Assembly (NCBI RefSeq): GCF_000582685.1 | Contig: NZ_KK073765.1 | Coordinates: forward strand, 14,687 to 78,686 | DNA length: 64,000 nt | Origin: [Scytonema hofmanni] UTEX 2349 | Lineage (GTDB): Bacteria; Cyanobacteriota; Cyanobacteriia; Cyanobacteriales; Nostocaceae | Direction of reading: 5' to 3' | Shown here: positions 49,998 to 58,521 of the stretch, piece by piece | Position numbering within the stretch: the first letter of the stretch is position 1 | How the letters are laid out: each line of letters opens with the position of its first letter | Notes under the pieces: generated by a model | What the model saw: only the letters and a program-made list of their open reading frames with translations | The model's database searches: none | Told to the model about the DNA's origin: nothing | Made by a program: the position numbers and the translations under genes

Positions 49998-52900
49998 CTA
50001 CATATGCATCAAAAATTGCCCCTCTTTAGCTTCCTCCACTTTCTTAGGAAATAAAAATTTACCAAACTTCGCATACAATGCAGGTAAAACCACTAAAGTT
50101 ATCGCAGTAGAAGTAAACAAACCACCAAATACAACCACAGATAACGGTTGCAAAAGTTCTTGTCCTGGTCCACCTTGAATGACCATCGGTGCTAAACCTA
50201 ATGCGGAAGTTAAAGCTGTCATCAAAATCGCATTTAATCGTTCCATTGACCCTTTGACAATAACTTCCTTTAAGGGCATTCCTTCGGCATACTTACTGTT
50301 ATAATTGTCTACCAATAACAAACCGTTGCGAGTTGCCACCCCAAACAAGGAAACAAACCCAACTAAAGACGCAACCGATATTACCCCACCAGTTAAAGCA
50401 ACAGCGATTACACCTCCTACCAACGCAATTGGTAAGTTAATCATAATCATCGCGGTAGAAGGGATAGATTTAACTGAAAGGTACATTAATACTGTAATCG
50501 CAATGAATGCGATCGCGCTAAAAACGAGAATATTTTGGGTTGCACGTTCTTCCGCTTCAAACTGACCTGCATACTGAATAAAATAACCCGCAGGTACTTG
50601 GATATTACTTTTAACTTTGCTTTCAATATCAGTAACAATCGAGCGTAAATCTCGACCTTTAGCATTTGCAGAAACCACAATTAAGCGGGAAACATTTTCA
50701 CGGTTGATTGTATTGGGTCCCGTTCCATCGACAATACTAGCAACGTTACCTAAAGGTACTTTCTGTCCATTGGGAGTATCAATCAACAAATTACGGATGG
50801 TTTCTAAATTTTGCCGTGCTTCGGGTTTTAACCATACAATCAAATCAAAAGACTGTTGATTTTCTAAAACTTGAGAAACAACTTTACCATTAAGCGCAGT
50901 TTCAATTGTATTTGCCAAATCCCCCACCGTATGACCGTAACGACTAGCTGCATCACGGTCAAATTTAATTTGAATTTGCGGGACTGGAAGTTGTGGTTCG
51001 AGTTGTAAGTCAATGACACCATTAACTGTTGCCATTTGTTGCTCGACTTGCTGTCCAATTTTCCTTAACTCTGCTAAGTCGGAACCGAAAATTTTCACAG
51101 CTATGGAACTACGAACCCCGGATAAAACTTCGTCCATTCGGTGTGAAAGAAATCCACCAATATTAGCTGCTGCACCCGGTATTTTTTCAAATGCTGCTCG
51201 GATTACTCCTAGAGTTTTTTCGCGGTTTCGCATTCCCTCATCGGTTAATTCAATGTCAAGGTGAGCAACGTTTACACCTGCGGCTTCGGAATCACCTGAA
51301 GCACGTCCGGAACGAGTTTGAATAAATTTAAATCTCCGGTCATTTTTTAATGCTTCTTCGATTACATGACCTGCTTTGGTACTACTTTCTAGAGAAACAG
51401 TTGGGTAAGATATCAAAGTATTAACCATCGTTTGCTCTTGAAACTCTGGTAAAAATGCTCTACCGAAAGAAGGAATAATCACAATTGATGCGACTGTTAA
51501 AACTGTTGCGATACCCATAATCAAGAAGGAGTTTCGCATGGAAAAGTTTAAACAAGAGCTGTAAATTCCCTTACAAAATCTAGCTAACCAAGGTTCTCGC
51601 TTTGTTACCTTTGTATTGGGTAATAAAATTGCACATAAAGCTGGAGAAACCAATAAAGATTCTAAACTAGAAATGACAACTACCACTAAATAAGAAATAC
51701 CCATTGGGGTAAAAATTCGACCTTCGATACCCGGTAGGGTAAAAATTGGCGAGAAAACAATAATACCGATAATTGTTGCACCAACCAACGAATCGCGTAC
51801 TTCTTGAGAACCTTCAAAAATAATTTCTAACGGTGATAATGGGTCGTCCGAAGTTTTATTTTCCCGCAGTCGGCGATAAGTATTTTCACCGTATACAATT
51901 GCATCATCAATAGCAGTCCCAATTGCAACTGCTAAACCACCCAAGGTCATTGTATTCAGTCCAATTCCCAACCATGAAAGTGCTAGCATCCCAAACAGTA
52001 ATGTTAAGAAAAAGTCTAACAAACATACTGCTAGAATACGCCAATTCATTAAAAAAGGAATCAGAATAATTGCGGCAATAATACTACCTTGAATCAAAGA
52101 GGAACGAACGTTGTCAACCGAAGACTCAATATAACTGTCTTGGCGAAATGTAGTAGTAACTTTAATATTTTTTGGCAATCCAGCTTTGATTTCTGCCATT
52201 GCTTTTTCTACCGCACGGGTGACAGTCGGAGTATCAACTATTGGCTGCTTATTCACCATGACAATAATTGCGGGTTTGCCGTTGAAACTGCCATCACCCC
52301 GTTTTAGTGCTGCCCCAATTTGGACATCGGCTACATCTTGCAATCTAACGGGAACGCCATTACGTGCAATAATACTTGATTTCTTTAAGTCTTCAATTGA
52401 TTCGATTCTACCGATACCCCGAATCAACTGTTCTGTATCTGGCGTAATCAAAAATCCGCCAGGAGCGTTGACATTTGCTTTTTGAGTTGCTTGCGTAACT
52501 TGGTCTAGAGTAATATTAAAAGCTGCTAACTTTACGGGGTCAACTAGTACTTGAAATTGACGTTCGTCACCACCAAAACTTAAAATTTGGCTGACTCCGG
52601 GAACAGCTAAAAGACGATTTGTCACTTGCCAATCGACGATTCGACGAGCTTCCATTAGGGAGTTAGGAGTTGGGGATGTAGCTTGTTCCTCCGGGGTAGA
52701 ATTGGAGGAGTTTTTTTCATCTTCGACGGTAAAAGCGTACTGGACGACTAAACCAACGGGGGAAGTGGTGGGGGATATTTGTGGTGTTTCAACTCCTGGA
52801 GGTAGCTTGCTAACCGCTTGTTGTAGTCGTTCGGTAACTAGCTGACGCGCTTGATAAATGTCAGTTGACGAATTAAATATCACCCTCACCGCAGAGATCC

Positions 52901-53165
52901 CAGCCGCACTCGACGAACGGACTGCGGTTACTCCCGGTGTGCCGTTAATTGCACTCTCTATTGGTAAAGTTACTAGCGATTCGACTTCCTCAGGCGCGAG
53001 TCCAGGGGCTTCGGCTTGGATTTCCACTTGCGGGGGTGCAAAGGCTGGCAGTACATCCAACGGCATCTGAGGAATGACGTAGAATGTCCAAAACGACACA
53101 ATAATTGTAGCTAATACGACGAGCCAGCGTCGGTTAATTACCCACTTAACAATGTTTCCAAGCAT
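49998..53165 (-). CDS. HME-RND heavy-metal efflux pump 2 (CusA/CzcA family)
   Basis: A 1055-residue paralogue of pump 1. The start has MPLDVLPAFAPPQVEIQAEAPG. Helix 4 reads GGLAVAIGTAIDDAIVYGENTYRRLR, so the last Asp of pump 1 (VDMEN) is replaced by Tyr-Gly (VYGEN); this may change substrate or coupling. A loop of about 20 residues not found in pump 1 (DEKNSSNSTPEEQATSPTPN) lies near residue 150. It is complete, with its own element 1 at 67 bp. A fusion protein gene stands 369 bp upstream. Having two different pumps side by side suggests two substrates or a heteromeric pump. Confidence 0.92.
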   Translation of the reverse strand: MLGNIVKWVINRRWLVVLATIIVSFWTFYVIPQMPLDVLPAFAPPQVEIQAEAPGLAPEEVESLVTLPIESAINGTPGVTAVRSSSAAGISAVRVIFNSSTDIYQARQLVTERLQQAVSKLPPGVETPQISPTTSPVGLVVQYAFTVEDEKNSSNSTPEEQATSPTPNSLMEARRIVDWQVTNRLLAVPGVSQILSFGGDERQFQVLVDPVKLAAFNITLDQVTQATQKANVNAPGGFLITPDTEQLIRGIGRIESIEDLKKSSIIARNGVPVRLQDVADVQIGAALKRGDGSFNGKPAIIVMVNKQPIVDTPTVTRAVEKAMAEIKAGLPKNIKVTTTFRQDSYIESSVDNVRSSLIQGSIIAAIILIPFLMNWRILAVCLLDFFLTLLFGMLALSWLGIGLNTMTLGGLAVAIGTAIDDAIVYGENTYRRLRENKTSDDPLSPLEIIFEGSQEVRDSLVGATIIGIIVFSPIFTLPGIEGRIFTPMGISYLVVVVISSLESLLVSPALCAILLPNTKVTKREPWLARFCKGIYSSCLNFSMRNSFLIMGIATVLTVASIVIIPSFGRAFLPEFQEQTMVNTLISYPTVSLESSTKAGHVIEEALKNDRRFKFIQTRSGRASGDSEAAGVNVAHLDIELTDEGMRNREKTLGVIRAAFEKIPGAAANIGGFLSHRMDEVLSGVRSSIAVKIFGSDLAELRKIGQQVEQQMATVNGVIDLQLEPQLPVPQIQIKFDRDAASRYGHTVGDLANTIETALNGKVVSQVLENQQSFDLIVWLKPEARQNLETIRNLLIDTPNGQKVPLGNVASIVDGTGPNTINRENVSRLIVVSANAKGRDLRSIVTDIESKVKSNIQVPAGYFIQYAGQFEAEERATQNILVFSAIAFIAITVLMYLSVKSIPSTAMIMINLPIALVGGVIAVALTGGVISVASLVGFVSLFGVATRNGLLLVDNYNSKYAEGMPLKEVIVKGSMERLNAILMTALTSALGLAPMVIQGGPGQELLQPLSVVVFGGLFTSTAITLVVLPALYAKFGKFLFPKKVEEAKEGQFLMHM

Positions 53166-53231
53166 TTTTAGATTTTAGTGATTTGCTTTCTGTACTTGGC
53201 GCGTAGTTACTTTCTAGTTTTTCATGCTCGG

Positions 53232-53249
53232 ATGAAATTGGGATGAAAT
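53232..53249 (-). promoter_or_regulatory. Element 1, RND pump 2
   Basis: Perfect ATGAAAT-TGGG-ATGAAAT on the plus strand, 67 bp before the start at 53165. The coding strand continues CCGAGCATGAAAAAC and then TAGAAAGT. Confidence 0.78.
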
Positions 53250-53298
53250 ATTTGATGGGACTGTGTTGGGAAATCTAGTAAAATTGAATAGATATGAT

Positions 53299-53505
53299 AG
53301 ATATAAAACTGGAAATTTATGCGTTACCCACAATCCTTGTAGAGACGCGAAATTTCGCGTCTCTACATTCTTTTTCGGAGATGTCTAATAAATATAAAAC
53401 TGGAAATTTATGTGTTACTCACAATCCTTGTAGAGACACGATATTACCCTGCGGGAACCCTTTAGGAGGAAAGCGTCTCTACATCGTTTTCACAGAGGTC
53501 TAATG
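53299..53505. repeat. Tandem 91-bp repeat with a 30-bp palindrome and a solo IS end
   Basis: The block tataaaactggaaatttat (53302 onward) recurs 91 bp later (53393 onward) with a few changes and continues into tgtagagac in both. In copy 1 this forms a perfect 30-bp palindrome (tgtagagacgcgaaa with its complement, 53338-53367). In copy 2 the centre is replaced by gatattaccctgcggg. TTTTTCGGAGATGTCTA (53371-53387) between the copies equals the end of the mini-IS at 40.5-40.8 kb. No gene is seen in 53250-53533. Confidence 0.75.
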
Positions 53506-53533
53506 TTAAGCCGAGCTTTTATAACCTTTACTG

Positions 53534-55195
53534 CTACTCCTCTTTCTTGCCCTTCTCCACCACAGACGCATCTGCCAAAGGTGATGAATGCTTATCTAAA
53601 TAAACCTCAGTTTCATACCTGAACTCGTTGTAATCTAAATTACCTGCTGGAATTAAACGGGAACGCTTACGACTCGACCAAAAACTTCCAGCCGCAAAAG
53701 CAGCAGCCGCAACTATAGTTCCTCCACCTGCTGCTAATAACCACGAAGGTAAAGCAGAATTATTACTTTTAACCGTAGTCTCTTCTGCGTGACTATCTTC
53801 CTTGCTTTCACTACTACCCCGTAACGATTGTGCGTATAATTGCGTAGCTCGCTGAGTCACAATCATATCGCCATCAAATAAACCTGTTTTCACCTCTACT
53901 ATATCCCCAGAGGTTTGACCCAATGTGACTTCAGCAGCTTGGTAGGCACTACCATTTTGAACGTAGACAATTTTTTTACCATTAGCATCAACCATAGCCG
54001 AGGTGGGAATCGCTAAGGTAGGTGCAGATTGTTGACCTGTCAATACTTCCAGTTCGGCAAACATTCCGGGTTTGAGTTGTCCACCTGGGTTATCCACTAC
54101 GGCTTGTACGGGTACTACTCGTGTTTCTCCTTGTACAGATGTGCCAATTCGGGCAATTTTTCCTGTGAAAGTGCTTGAGCGTAAACTCGCAACTTTCAAA
54201 TTCACCCTTTCACCGATTTTTACTTTATCTAAATCTTTTTCGTAAATATTCGCTGTCGCAAACACCCGACTATCGTTAACAATAGTCATCAATCTACCAC
54301 CTGCATCGTTAAAAGTTTGACCGATGGTTACTTCACGTCCAGCTATTTTTCCAGAAATCGGAGCCGTCACTGTCACCAATCCTTTAGAATTAGGGAGATT
54401 TCCTAGTTGTTGTAGCCGAGTATTATACGTATCTCCACTGATGCGGAGTTGGACTTGTGCTACCTGAAGGGCAGATTGAGCGCGTTTAACTTGTGCTTCA
54501 GCTTCGATTACATCCCGTCTGCTACTGGCTGAAACGAGTTTAGCTTTTGCTTCTGCTAATTGGGTTTGAGATTCTAGAGCATTACGACGCGGTAAAGCAC
54601 CTGCGGAGGCTAATTGCGTATCTTTAGTATATTTTTCTTGAGCAAACGCGACTTGGCTTTGTGCTTGCGCTGTCTCTGCTTGGGCTATCTGTAGGTATCG
54701 CTCTCTATTTTGTTGAGCTAACTTTAAATCGGCTTGTGCTTGTTGCAAAGCTGCGATCGCCGAAGCACGTTTTTCTTGAGAAGTAACGCGCAAATCAACT
54801 AAATCGGGACTTGTGACAACGGCAAGAGCTTGACCTTTTGTGACTGTTGCACCAGGTTCTACCAATAATTCTACGACTTTCGCCCCTGTAATTGGAGTTG
54901 TGACTTCAACTTTTTGGCTGGGTAGAGTTTCAATTTGTCCGGTGGTTTTTATCCCAAGAGCGAGGGGCTGACGTTTTACGGGTTCAACTTTAATTCCTAA
55001 GCGTTGGGCTGTTTGTGCATCAACATTTACTGAACCATTTGCGTCCCCTCCACCTTTAAACGAACTTGCACCGCTGTGGTCGTGTCCAGCACCTGCTAAT
55101 ACAACGCCTTGAGGAGTTAGCAACAGCAAGCTCAGTATTGCAGAAGAAACATGAAGAAGTGATGCAGTTTTATTTTGGGAAGGATTAAATGGCAT
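53534..55195 (-). CDS. RND membrane-fusion protein (CusB/CzcB family), fusion protein 1
   Basis: A 553-residue periplasmic adaptor. The N-terminal signal segment is followed by VVLAGAGHDHSGASSF, whose His residues may bind metal. The biotinyl-lipoyl halves are GAKVVELLVEPGATVTKGQALAVV and VTAPISGKIAGREVTIGQTF, around a coiled-coil hairpin of about 150 residues (AQAQSQVAFAQEKYTKDTQ). The beta-barrel region has GKIARIGTSVQGETRVVPVQ. Unusually, a C-terminal helix (SWLLAAGGGTIVAAAAFAAG) and a cytoplasmic-type basic tail follow. It joins the RND pump downstream to TolC. Element 1 lies 135 bp upstream. Confidence 0.88.
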   Translation of the reverse strand: MPFNPSQNKTASLLHVSSAILSLLLLTPQGVVLAGAGHDHSGASSFKGGGDANGSVNVDAQTAQRLGIKVEPVKRQPLALGIKTTGQIETLPSQKVEVTTPITGAKVVELLVEPGATVTKGQALAVVTSPDLVDLRVTSQEKRASAIAALQQAQADLKLAQQNRERYLQIAQAETAQAQSQVAFAQEKYTKDTQLASAGALPRRNALESQTQLAEAKAKLVSASSRRDVIEAEAQVKRAQSALQVAQVQLRISGDTYNTRLQQLGNLPNSKGLVTVTAPISGKIAGREVTIGQTFNDAGGRLMTIVNDSRVFATANIYEKDLDKVKIGERVNLKVASLRSSTFTGKIARIGTSVQGETRVVPVQAVVDNPGGQLKPGMFAELEVLTGQQSAPTLAIPTSAMVDANGKKIVYVQNGSAYQAAEVTLGQTSGDIVEVKTGLFDGDMIVTQRATQLYAQSLRGSSESKEDSHAEETTVKSNNSALPSWLLAAGGGTIVAAAAFAAGSFWSSRKRSRLIPAGNLDYNEFRYETEVYLDKHSSPLADASVVEKGKKEE

Positions 55196-55329
55196 CGCCT
55201 AAAGTTTCCTTTAATAGAGGGGATCACGCCTATGTGTTTTTCGCATATTCATGAAAAAATAGCTACATAGCTTTTGAAATTTACTTCAGAAGCTGAATAA
55301 GCTGTTAGTTAACATTCTTTCACACTGAA

Positions 55330-55347
55330 ATGAAATTAGGATGAAAT
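55330..55347 (-). promoter_or_regulatory. Element 1, fusion protein 1
   Basis: Perfect ATGAAAT-TAGG-ATGAAAT on the plus strand, 135 bp before the fusion-protein start and 28 bp after the SulP stop. The coding strand continues TTCAGTGTGAAAGAA and then TGTTAACT. Confidence 0.75.
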
Positions 55348-55374
55348 ATAGGATGGAGATTCAACCTCATAAAT

Positions 55375-56946
55375 TTATAATGGCTGCGATCGTTTCGATT
55401 GTTTATTCTCGATATTAATATCTAAATCTCGAAAAGGTCTGCGGAAGCGCTTTTCCAGGTTATTCCAGTGCATAATTACCGTATTTCCCCTCTGCTGTTG
55501 TTGCTCTGCCCACATTGATAACCAGTCCAGGCAAGAGTGGTCTATATAAAGTAATTTGTCAAAATGTACACATAATTCTGTATTTGGTGGCATGTCCTCT
55601 AAAACAGAAGCCAGCTTTGGCAAGCGAATAAACGTTGCAGTTCCTTCTATATACACATGTATTCGTCGATTTTCTTCGTCCTTCTCAAGGTGTAGGTTAA
55701 GGTAGGATATTTTATAAATCAGTGTCATTATGGTCAGTACAATACCAATTATTACTCCTTTAAGCAAATCGGTGGTAATAATTCCAAGAAAAGTTGCAGT
55801 AAAAATGACTAAAGGCATACGTCCGTACTGTTTCAGCTTGCGGATGTTCTCGACTTCCACTAGCTTGTAGCCCGTAACAACTAGAATTGCGGAAAGACTC
55901 GACATCGGAATCATCCGAAGTAAGCCTGGTGCGAGGACTACCAAAAGCAGTATCCAAACACCATGTAGTATAGCGGATAGTCGAGTTGTTGCCCCAGCTT
56001 TGACATTCACCGAACTGCGGACAATTACTCCTGTCATTGGTAATACTCCGAGTGCACCGCAGACAATGTTACCGAAGCCTTGGGCGGTTAATTCCCGGTC
56101 AAAATCGGTTTTTGAGCCTTGGTGTAGCCTATCCACCGCCGCCGCTGAAAGTAAACTTTCGGCACTGGCAATAAATGCAATTGCGAGCGCTGATATTAGT
56201 AAGGATGGATTCAGAAGGCGAATTAAGCTTCCTGTGGTTGGTATTTGGATGACTTCGAGAAGATTTACTGGTACATCGACATAGGGAATTGATAGGTGCA
56301 ACAGGTTGGCAATTGTTGTCCCCGTCAACACACCAATTAATCCTCCAGGATACAGTTTCAAGCTACGCGGTTTGAATTTATCCCACAACAGCAGCACAAT
56401 TAAGGTAATAACACCAATTGCCGCAGCCATCAAATGGTTAACACTGTCAGCAGCAAAAAAAGTGTGGAACAGAGAGATGGGGATGGTAATTAAATTTTCA
56501 ATTCCTGTTTCATGGGGCTTTTGCTTTAGCATTACATGGAATTGCGAAGCAAAAATTAGCACCCCAATACCTGCTAGCATCCCATAAATAACTGCTGGAG
56601 ATATGGCGCGGAATATCTTACCAAACTTGAATACTCCCGCTAGCGTCTGTATTAAACCTGCTAAGAGTATGACGGGACCAAGCATTTCTACACCATTGCT
56701 GCGAACTAATTCTACGACTATCACCGCTAACCCTGCTGCTGGTCCACTAACTTGTAATGCTGAACCTGAAATCGCCCCGACAAGTATACCACCAACAATT
56801 CCTGTCACCAAGCCACGAGATGCAGGAACTCCCGAAGCGATCGCAATTCCCATTGATAGCGGAAGAGCAACGATAAATACAACAAAAGATGCTACGATAT
56901 CTTTGCTCAAAGAGTGTTGATATTTGATTTTTTCAAGCTTTGCCAT
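55375..56946 (-). CDS. SulP-family anion transporter with STAS domain
   Basis: A 523-residue transporter from ATG 56946; the frame also allows a TTG four codons earlier. The SulP core has FVVFIVALPLSMGIAIASGVPASRGLVTGI (in part), then GSALQVSGPAAGLAVIV and GFGNIVCGALGVLPMTGVIVRSS. The STAS domain covers about 430-515 (LPKLASVLEDMPPNTELCVH, then LLYIDHSCLDWLSMWAEQ). SulP proteins take up sulfate or bicarbonate, usually with Na+ or H+. It lies within the metal cluster and has an element 1 324 bp upstream, so sulfate supply for thiols under metal stress is a plausible role. Confidence 0.85.
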   Translation of the reverse strand: MAKLEKIKYQHSLSKDIVASFVVFIVALPLSMGIAIASGVPASRGLVTGIVGGILVGAISGSALQVSGPAAGLAVIVVELVRSNGVEMLGPVILLAGLIQTLAGVFKFGKIFRAISPAVIYGMLAGIGVLIFASQFHVMLKQKPHETGIENLITIPISLFHTFFAADSVNHLMAAAIGVITLIVLLLWDKFKPRSLKLYPGGLIGVLTGTTIANLLHLSIPYVDVPVNLLEVIQIPTTGSLIRLLNPSLLISALAIAFIASAESLLSAAAVDRLHQGSKTDFDRELTAQGFGNIVCGALGVLPMTGVIVRSSVNVKAGATTRLSAILHGVWILLLVVLAPGLLRMIPMSSLSAILVVTGYKLVEVENIRKLKQYGRMPLVIFTATFLGIITTDLLKGVIIGIVLTIMTLIYKISYLNLHLEKDEENRRIHVYIEGTATFIRLPKLASVLEDMPPNTELCVHFDKLLYIDHSCLDWLSMWAEQQQQRGNTVIMHWNNLEKRFRRPFRDLDINIENKQSKRSQPL

Positions 56947-57281
56947 AACTAAATTCAAGCCAGTTTAATATGTTTATACTTGGTCATTCTGTAAAAGGTA
57001 AGTGCTGATATGTATGTTTTTGTCAATAAGCTAAAAACTGAATAGAAAAATTACATTTTTGATGCGGTGCAAGCAACTGATTTTTTTTAACAGCTTGTCC
57101 AAAAAATAATCTGCCACTTGTCAATTAATTTTTCTGTTTTGCTTAACTCTCCTCTTATTTTTGGAATTATAAAATCGAAAGTAAAACATTTTTTACATAA
57201 CAAATGTTTCTGAGATAAAGTGAATTTTTTGACACAGTATAAAAATTAGAACAGCCACTTTACACACTATTACATGAATTT

Positions 57282-57299
57282 ATGAAATCAAGATGAAAT
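57282..57299 (-). promoter_or_regulatory. Element 1, SulP gene
   Basis: Perfect ATGAAAT-CAAG-ATGAAAT on the plus strand. The coding strand continues AAATTCATGTAATAG and a weak -10. It lies 336 bp before ATG 56946, so a long leader is expected. The stretch 56959-57281 shows no gene. Confidence 0.65.
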
Positions 57300-57324
57300 T
57301 TTTGAATTGATTAGAAAATTAATC

Positions 57325-57507
57325 TCAAGTAGGCGCTGAAGTGATGATCTGACTTATCTTGCATAAATTTTTGGATATGTCAGGCAAAAAAATCTCAAAA
57401 AAAATTTCATTTACCTCTTGACTATGATGACAGGTTTGAATGTATCTTTTATCCCCATGTGGTTGCATAACCCTTGGGTGCATCAATTTGAGTGTTGAAA
57501 TAGACAT
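57325..57507 (-). CDS. Possible 60-residue His/Met/Cys-containing protein
   Basis: The frame begins MSISTLKLMHPRVMQPHGDK and continues RYIQTCHHSQEVNEIFFEIF. It has five His or Cys and three Met within 30 residues, which would suit metal binding. An element-1 repeat lies 141 bp upstream in the right direction, with a candidate -10 (TAATTAAAT). No clear ribosome binding site precedes the ATG and I do not recognise the family. It is included because the promoter makes it more than a random frame. Confidence 0.35.
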   Translation of the reverse strand: MSISTLKLMHPRVMQPHGDKRYIQTCHHSQEVNEIFFEIFLPDISKNLCKISQIITSAPT

Positions 57508-57647
57508 AATTTTAAATAAAGAAGCCCGATTATTAAAATTCCTAAAAAATAGTTACTGAGGTTATTATTTATAATCTCGACTTTTGAATAAGACTGAAAA
57601 AAAGAATAACTTTATTCTTGAAATTTAATTAGGGCTTGCATCTAAAA

Positions 57648-57665
57648 ATGAAATTAGCATGAAAT
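57648..57665 (-). promoter_or_regulatory. Element 1 before the small His/Met frame
   Basis: Perfect ATGAAAT-TAGC-ATGAAAT on the plus strand, between the SanA gene (stop at 57743) and the small frame at 57507. The coding strand continues TTTTTAGATGCAAGCC and then CTAATTAAAT. Confidence 0.65.
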
Positions 57666-57742
57666 TTATTTGTGATATATATTATTTACCTAATTATTCG
57701 AGCTAATTTTTTAATAAATTCAGCACTTAATTCCCAAAACTA

Positions 57743-58426
57743 CTAAATTTTCTCAAAGCGTCCTAAAAAAGTGGGTCGAGGACGGGTAACATGAACTTCC
57801 CACAATGCTTTGACGTTTGCTAACATTTCCCGTCTTAAATCAGGAATCATTTCCCACAGTCCGTAAATTTCGATATCTGGAGTTCCTAAACCTACCGTAT
57901 CTAACCCAAACTGACGACAGGTATAAATAGCACGAGGTAGATGATAATTTTGGGTGATAACAACAGCTTTATGTAGCCCAAAAATCTTATGAGCGCGATA
58001 ACAACTCTCATAGGTGCTAAAACCAGCGTAGTCTAGAGTAATATCTTTCATTGGCACGCCCAAATCATGAGCGTACTGCTGCATCGACCTAACTTCATTG
58101 TAGGAAACTGTACTGTTGTCCCCTGTCATTAGTAACTTTTTAACTCGTCCGATCTGGTAAAGTTTAACCCCAGCTTCTATGCGGTCTGCAAGCATCGGTG
58201 TGGGTTTACCATTAGCCAAAAGTCCTGCACCGAATACCATTGCTAGCCGTTCTAGTGGAACTTCTTCCGGTTTGATATAGCGGATGCCATTCGTCATCAA
58301 ACCGATATAAGCGGTTGCGGTTAATGGTATTACCAAGACGCTAATTAGCAAACCTAGCAATATCAAACGCAACCAACGGAACAACCTGAAATATTTTTTC
58401 TCTATTTTTTGTCCAAAGAATATCAT
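57743..58426 (-). CDS. SanA/YdcF-type DUF218 membrane protein
   Basis: A 227-residue protein. A single N-terminal helix (LRLILLGLLISVLVIPLTAT) anchors a DUF218 domain (LAMVFGAGLLANGKPTPMLADRIEAGVKLY, in part; LLMTGDNST; HKAVVITQNYHLPRAIYTCR). SanA-like proteins help keep the envelope barrier intact, for example against vancomycin at high temperature. It lies 95 bp after the TolC-family gene on the same strand and has no element of its own, so it is probably read with tolC. Confidence 0.85.
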   Translation of the reverse strand: MIFFGQKIEKKYFRLFRWLRLILLGLLISVLVIPLTATAYIGLMTNGIRYIKPEEVPLERLAMVFGAGLLANGKPTPMLADRIEAGVKLYQIGRVKKLLMTGDNSTVSYNEVRSMQQYAHDLGVPMKDITLDYAGFSTYESCYRAHKIFGLHKAVVITQNYHLPRAIYTCRQFGLDTVGLGTPDIEIYGLWEMIPDLRREMLANVKALWEVHVTRPRPTFLGRFEKI

Positions 58427-58521
58427 TTTTGTTGCTACTAGCTAAGTTAATGAATTTTTCAACCCTCTTTAGCCAATCTCTTATCATATGCATAAAAATA
58501 TGAGGTTGAATGAAGTTTTCT

